This document shows positions 5,590 through 8,915 of a stretch of DNA of 8,915 nucleotides, in pieces. The translations under genes and the position numbers were made by a program. The stretch comes from Deltaproteobacteria bacterium. Lineage in GTDB: Bacteria > Desulfobacterota > DSM-4660 > Desulfatiglandales > B25-G16. Under the pieces are notes generated by a model. It had not been told where the DNA came from. It ran no database searches and saw only the letters and a program-made list of their open reading frames with translations. The DNA lies in the NCBI GenBank assembly GCA_003646935.1, contig QMLW01000050.1:1-8915 (forward strand), given 5' to 3'. How positions within the stretch are numbered: the first letter of the stretch is position 1; each line of letters begins with the position of its first letter.

Positions 5590-7746
5590 ATGAGAGATAT
5601 CTTACAAGATTCAAAAGTAGCTATCGTAGGGGGAGGCAAGGTATGTAAGGCCATCCTTAAGATCGTCTTCGGGAAGAATTTCCCCCGGAAGATAGATATC
5701 CTGGGCGTAGCGGATATACATGAGCACGCCGAAGGCCTGGTATATGCGAAAAAAAGGGGGATATTTACTACCCTGGACTATGAGGACCTCTATCGGCTCC
5801 AAGGCTTGAATCTGCTCATAGAGCTTACGGGAGATGATGAGATCCTGAGACAAATCAGAGCAACGAAACCGGCAGATGTGCGCCTCATAGATCATTTTGA
5901 GGCCATGTCGGTTTGGGATTTCCTCCAGATAGAAGAAGAAAGGCAGAGGATTAAGAGGAGCCTGAGGGATCATATACGCGAGCCGGAGCAGATCGAGAAG
6001 CAGTTTGACCTTTTCTCCCGACGGCTCGCCAAGATCGTGGAGGAAAGGACGAGGCATCTTCAGAGCGTAGAGAGGGAAATCGTTGAGAGGGAGCGGGCCC
6101 TGTCGCAGATAGTCCAGGGAAATACCATACCCACCTTTGTGATAAACAAGGACCACATTGTAACCCACTGGAACTGGGCCTGCGAAAAGCTGACCGGCTG
6201 CAAGGCAGAGGAGGTCGTAGGGACGGATAAGCAGTGGTGCCCTTTCAGGCCTGAAAAAAGGCCCATTATGGCTGATGTCATAGTAGACGAAATGGAAGAG
6301 GAGGAGATAGAGAAATACTATGGGCACAGTTGGAGGAAGTCTCCCCTCATCCAGGGCGCATACGAGGCGGAGGAGTTCTTTCCTCATATGGGCGATGGAG
6401 GCAAGTGGCTCTTTTTTACCGCGGCGCCCATACGGGATGCGAACGGCGAGACGGTGGGCTCCATTGAGACACTCTGGGATACTACCGAGCGCAGAGAGGC
6501 GAGGGAGGAGCTGCAGCGGGCACACGATGAGCTGGAGGAAAAGACAGCGGAGCTTGAGAAAGCGAACGTACAGCTTAAGAAATTTGATGAGCTCAAATCC
6601 TCATTTATTGCGAATATGTCACACGATCTCAGGACGCCGCTGAATTCTATTCTCGGATATACCGATCTTCTCCTTGATCGGGTGGATGGGGACATCACCG
6701 AGGAGCAGGAGAAGAGCCTCACAAAGGTAAACAACAATGCCAAACATCTGCTTAACTTAATCAATGATATCTTGGATATATCCAGGATTGAGTCCGGAAG
6801 GATGGAGTTGGACCTGAAGCCGGTGAATGTAAAGGAGCTTATCAGGGAGACGGTTTCCGCCCTTGATCCGCTGCTACAAAAGAAGGGATTGGAGCTGAAA
6901 ACGGCTTTTGATGAAGGACTGCCCTCGGTCCACGCAGATCCGGATAGGGTCAGGCAGGTGGTGACGAATCTCGTTGACAATGCCATTAAATTTACCCCGA
7001 AGGGCCATATCGCCGTGGGGGCCAGAGCCTCAGAGATGGGGCTTGAAGACTCCGGGGCGCCCAAATTCGTGGAGGTCTGTATCTCGGATACCGGCAAAGG
7101 AATCAGGAAAAAAGATTTGAATAGGCTCTTCGATAAGTTTAGGACGCTCGATACCCTGGCTAGCAATCAACATAAGGGCACGGGCTTAGGGCTTAACATC
7201 TGCAAAGGGCTGGTTGAAATACAAGGGGGGACTATCTGGGCAAAGAGCACCTACAGAAAGGGTACTACCTTTTGCTTCACATTGCCTATAGAGGCTGAAG
7301 CTGCACGACTGGATTATGCGGAGGCGGGCAGAGAAGAGGAGCTCAAGCCCCCTAAGACGGCAGCTGAGACCATGGTTTTGGTGGTTGACGATGAGCCTGA
7401 TCAAGTTACCTTGATCAGGAAGATATTGCGGCAAGAGGGATACCAAATTGAAAGTGCCTACGATGGCCGGCAGGCCATTGAAGCGGTGAAGCGCTCTCGA
7501 CCGGATCTCATTATCCTGGACCTAATTATGCCGAACGTGAATGGCTTTGAGGTCATTGAGTACCTTAAGGGGGGTGCGGAGACCAAGGACATTCCGGTCA
7601 TAGTACTTACCGGTAAAGAATTATCCAGAAAGCAGGCACAGGATCTGCGTGGCAAGGTGGAGAGGATCGTGAAGAAGGGGGTATTCGAGATGGAGGAAAT
7701 CCTCGATGTGGTGAAGAATGCCCTCAATACCTTTCAAGTGGCTTAA
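5590..7746 (+). CDS. Hybrid sensor histidine kinase: Rossmann-PAS-HisKA-HATPase-receiver, 718 aa
   Basis: No transmembrane segment is visible, so it should be cytoplasmic. The domains in order are as follows. A Rossmann-like domain covers about 7-112: VAIVGGGKVCK at 10-20 resembles a dinucleotide loop and is followed by GVAD with D42 at the end of the second strand. A coiled coil spans about 113-172. A PAS domain lies at about 172-300, and a second coiled coil at 300-335. The HisKA has H345 in ANMSHDLRTP. The HATPase has N460 and N464, DTGKG (500-504) and GTGLGL (530-535). The receiver begins at about 595, with D600/D601, phospho-acceptor D644, T674 and K695. All catalytic residues are present, so it should autophosphorylate and pass phosphate to its own receiver. 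The N-terminal domain may sense NAD(H) or another nucleotide; that is inferred. The ATG at 5590 follows GAGGG (5581-5585) at a short four-base spacing. The next gene is 13 bases downstream. Confidence 0.92.
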   Translation: MRDILQDSKVAIVGGGKVCKAILKIVFGKNFPRKIDILGVADIHEHAEGLVYAKKRGIFTTLDYEDLYRLQGLNLLIELTGDDEILRQIRATKPADVRLIDHFEAMSVWDFLQIEEERQRIKRSLRDHIREPEQIEKQFDLFSRRLAKIVEERTRHLQSVEREIVERERALSQIVQGNTIPTFVINKDHIVTHWNWACEKLTGCKAEEVVGTDKQWCPFRPEKRPIMADVIVDEMEEEEIEKYYGHSWRKSPLIQGAYEAEEFFPHMGDGGKWLFFTAAPIRDANGETVGSIETLWDTTERREAREELQRAHDELEEKTAELEKANVQLKKFDELKSSFIANMSHDLRTPLNSILGYTDLLLDRVDGDITEEQEKSLTKVNNNAKHLLNLINDILDISRIESGRMELDLKPVNVKELIRETVSALDPLLQKKGLELKTAFDEGLPSVHADPDRVRQVVTNLVDNAIKFTPKGHIAVGARASEMGLEDSGAPKFVEVCISDTGKGIRKKDLNRLFDKFRTLDTLASNQHKGTGLGLNICKGLVEIQGGTIWAKSTYRKGTTFCFTLPIEAEAARLDYAEAGREEELKPPKTAAETMVLVVDDEPDQVTLIRKILRQEGYQIESAYDGRQAIEAVKRSRPDLIILDLIMPNVNGFEVIEYLKGGAETKDIPVIVLTGKELSRKQAQDLRGKVERIVKKGVFEMEEILDVVKNALNTFQVA

Positions 7747-7759
7747 ACCAGGAGCAGGT

Positions 7760-8161
7760 ATGAACGATAGAGGCACCAGGGAAGATACGGCGAAAAAAAT
7801 ACTTGTGGTGGAGGATGATCAGGATAACCGCGAAATGCTGATCAAGGTATTGAGGCATAATGGCTATCGCACCATTGAGGCAGTTGACGGGAAGGAGGCG
7901 GTAGAAAGGGCAAAGGCTGAGAATCCGGACCTGATCCTCTTGGATTGCTATATCCCCAAGATGGATGGTTACGAAGTGACAAGGAGGCTAAAGGGCGATC
8001 GGGGCCTTAAACATATCCCGATAATAGCACTGACGGCCCACGCGATGAAGGGCGATAGGGAAGAGGCCTTGGCAGCAGGCTGTGACGGCTACATCGCCAA
8101 ACCCATTAATGTCAGGAAATTACCAGAACAGATTAAACATTTCCTAGAGCAAAGCACGTAA
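7760..8161 (+). CDS. Single-domain response regulator (DivK-like receiver), 133 aa
   Basis: The protein is one CheY/DivK-type receiver with no output domain. Residues for phosphorylation are all present: E18/D19 in VVEDD, phospho-acceptor D62 in LLDCYIPKMDG, T92 in ALTAHAMKGD, and K114 in YIAKP. Such proteins usually act as phosphate shuttles or bind partner proteins when phosphorylated. I chose the ATG at 7760 because AGGAG (7750-7754) sits five bases upstream and the receiver fold begins shortly after. The longer frame from 7718 would overlap the kinase gene and add 14 residues with no family match. With the hybrid kinase 13 bases upstream and another receiver-kinase 7 bases downstream it should be co-transcribed and is the natural relay between them; that pairing is inference from order. 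Confidence 0.92.
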   Translation: MNDRGTREDTAKKILVVEDDQDNREMLIKVLRHNGYRTIEAVDGKEAVERAKAENPDLILLDCYIPKMDGYEVTRRLKGDRGLKHIPIIALTAHAMKGDREEALAAGCDGYIAKPINVRKLPEQIKHFLEQST

Positions 8162-8168
8162 TTCGCTC

Positions 8169-8915
8169 ATGAACGAGAATATGACATACAAGGCAGAAGT
8201 ATTGGTAGTGGATGACGATGTGGATACCGTGGAGCTACTGACCAAGCGCTTGAGCGCCGAGGGGTATCACACCTCAGAGGCCTACGATGGCCAGCAGGCC
8301 CTCCAACGGGTAGAGCAGTATGAGCCGGATGTCATACTGCTGGATATAAAGATGCCCAAGATGGATGGCTATGAGGTGTGCAGAAGGCTCAAGGAATCCG
8401 AGGATACCCGGGTTATCCCCATTGTCATGCTCACCGTGAAGGCCAAGGTGCCCGATAAAGTGAAGGGATTGGATATCGGGGCGGATGATTATATCCCCAA
8501 GCCCTTTGACTATAGAGAGCTCTCCCGGCGGGTCAGCTACTGGAGCACGCTCAAGAGGGAGGTGGAGGAACGGGTGAGGGAGATAAAGAGGCTGGAGCAG
8601 GAGTTGATCGAGTCGGAGAGGCTCGCGGCGATCGGTCAAACCGTGGGGGGTATTGCCCATTATATCAAGAATGTGTTGTTCGGGCTAAAGGGCGGTGTCT
8701 ATTTGGTAAACACGGCTTCAAGGGAACAACACCCTGACTCCCTCCAGAGCGGCTGGGAGATAGTGGAACGGAACATGGGCAGGATGTCTGATCTGGTGCT
8801 CGATCTCCTGGAGTACTCAAAGGACAGTGAGCCGGAATACGAGGGCTGTGTTCCCAATGAGATCGCCGAGAAAGTCTGCAAGGGCCTGAGCGAGAAGGCG
8901 GGGGAGCATGACATA
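8169..8915 (+). CDS. Receiver-histidine kinase, 3'-truncated by the window end
   Basis: The frame is open to the last base, giving 249 residues without a stop. An N-terminal receiver (about 9-125) has D15/D16, phospho-acceptor D59 in LLDIKMPKMDG, T89 and K111 in YIPKPF. A charged helix with coiled-coil character (about 126-153, LKREVEERVREIKRLEQEL) leads to a dimerisation and phosphoacceptor region with H164 in GGIAHYIKNVL, and a second helix (about 193-218). The ATPase domain would follow outside the window. The residue after the histidine is tyrosine where most such kinases have glutamate or aspartate. The start is uncertain: ATG 8169 lies 7 bases after the previous stop with no clear ribosome site, while ATG 8181 (four residues shorter) has only a weak ACGAG before it. 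This layout fits a kinase controlled by phosphorylation of its own receiver, for example by the upstream hybrid kinase. Confidence 0.88.
   Translation, partial: MNENMTYKAEVLVVDDDVDTVELLTKRLSAEGYHTSEAYDGQQALQRVEQYEPDVILLDIKMPKMDGYEVCRRLKESEDTRVIPIVMLTVKAKVPDKVKGLDIGADDYIPKPFDYRELSRRVSYWSTLKREVEERVREIKRLEQELIESERLAAIGQTVGGIAHYIKNVLFGLKGGVYLVNTASREQHPDSLQSGWEIVERNMGRMSDLVLDLLEYSKDSEPEYEGCVPNEIAEKVCKGLSEKAGEHDI

Noticed and set aside
5611..6525. Long minus-strand open frame (304 codons) opposite the hybrid kinase
   Set aside because: It lies wholly within a kinase with clear domains and catalytic motifs, and its translation shows no family motif. It is a shadow frame, as are those at 649-1323 and 6384-7166.
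7718..7759. Upstream start for the single-domain receiver
   Set aside because: It overlaps the kinase gene, adds residues without receiver character, and lacks the ribosome site that precedes ATG 7760.

Overview
The window reads like a stretch of a Gram-negative, probably anaerobic deltaproteobacterium (Desulfobacterota). I infer this from the style of the antiporter, stress-protein and multi-receiver kinase genes, frequent AGG/AGA arginine codons, moderate GC, and short intergenic repeats; no marker gene confirms it. All confident genes are on the + strand. Two are cut by the window edges.

Bases 1-4166 carry a duplicated two-gene module. Each copy is a membrane microprotein of about 70 residues overlapping by 8 bases a large ion-antiporter subunit of the MrpD/NuoL-M-N family (616 and 587 residues). 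The first microprotein lacks its N-terminus because the window begins inside it. A 157-base spacer with dyad symmetries separates the copies. Both large subunits keep the proton-channel residues and add a long C-terminal arm ending in a transmembrane helix, more like NuoL than a compact MrpD. They are probably the distal end of a larger Mrp-type or complex I-like operon lying upstream.

Bases 4167-5331 hold a 319-base leader region, with a candidate sigma-70 promoter and a stem-loop with a possible alternative pairing, followed by a two-domain universal stress protein whose ATP-binding glycines are missing. A 258-base gap follows. It contains an inverted pair of 16-base-period repeats flanking a hairpin.

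Bases 5590-8915 are a tight signalling operon: a hybrid kinase (Rossmann, PAS, HisKA, HATPase, receiver), a stand-alone DivK-like receiver, and a receiver-histidine kinase running off the right edge. There are three receivers and two kinase cores but no DNA-binding or enzymatic output domain in view, which suggests a phosphorelay whose output lies further downstream or elsewhere. A link between this relay and the antiporter is possible from proximity only.

The most unusual items are the duplicated microprotein-antiporter module, the putative switchable leader before the stress protein, the inverted 16-base repeat element, and the Rossmann sensor fused to a hybrid kinase.
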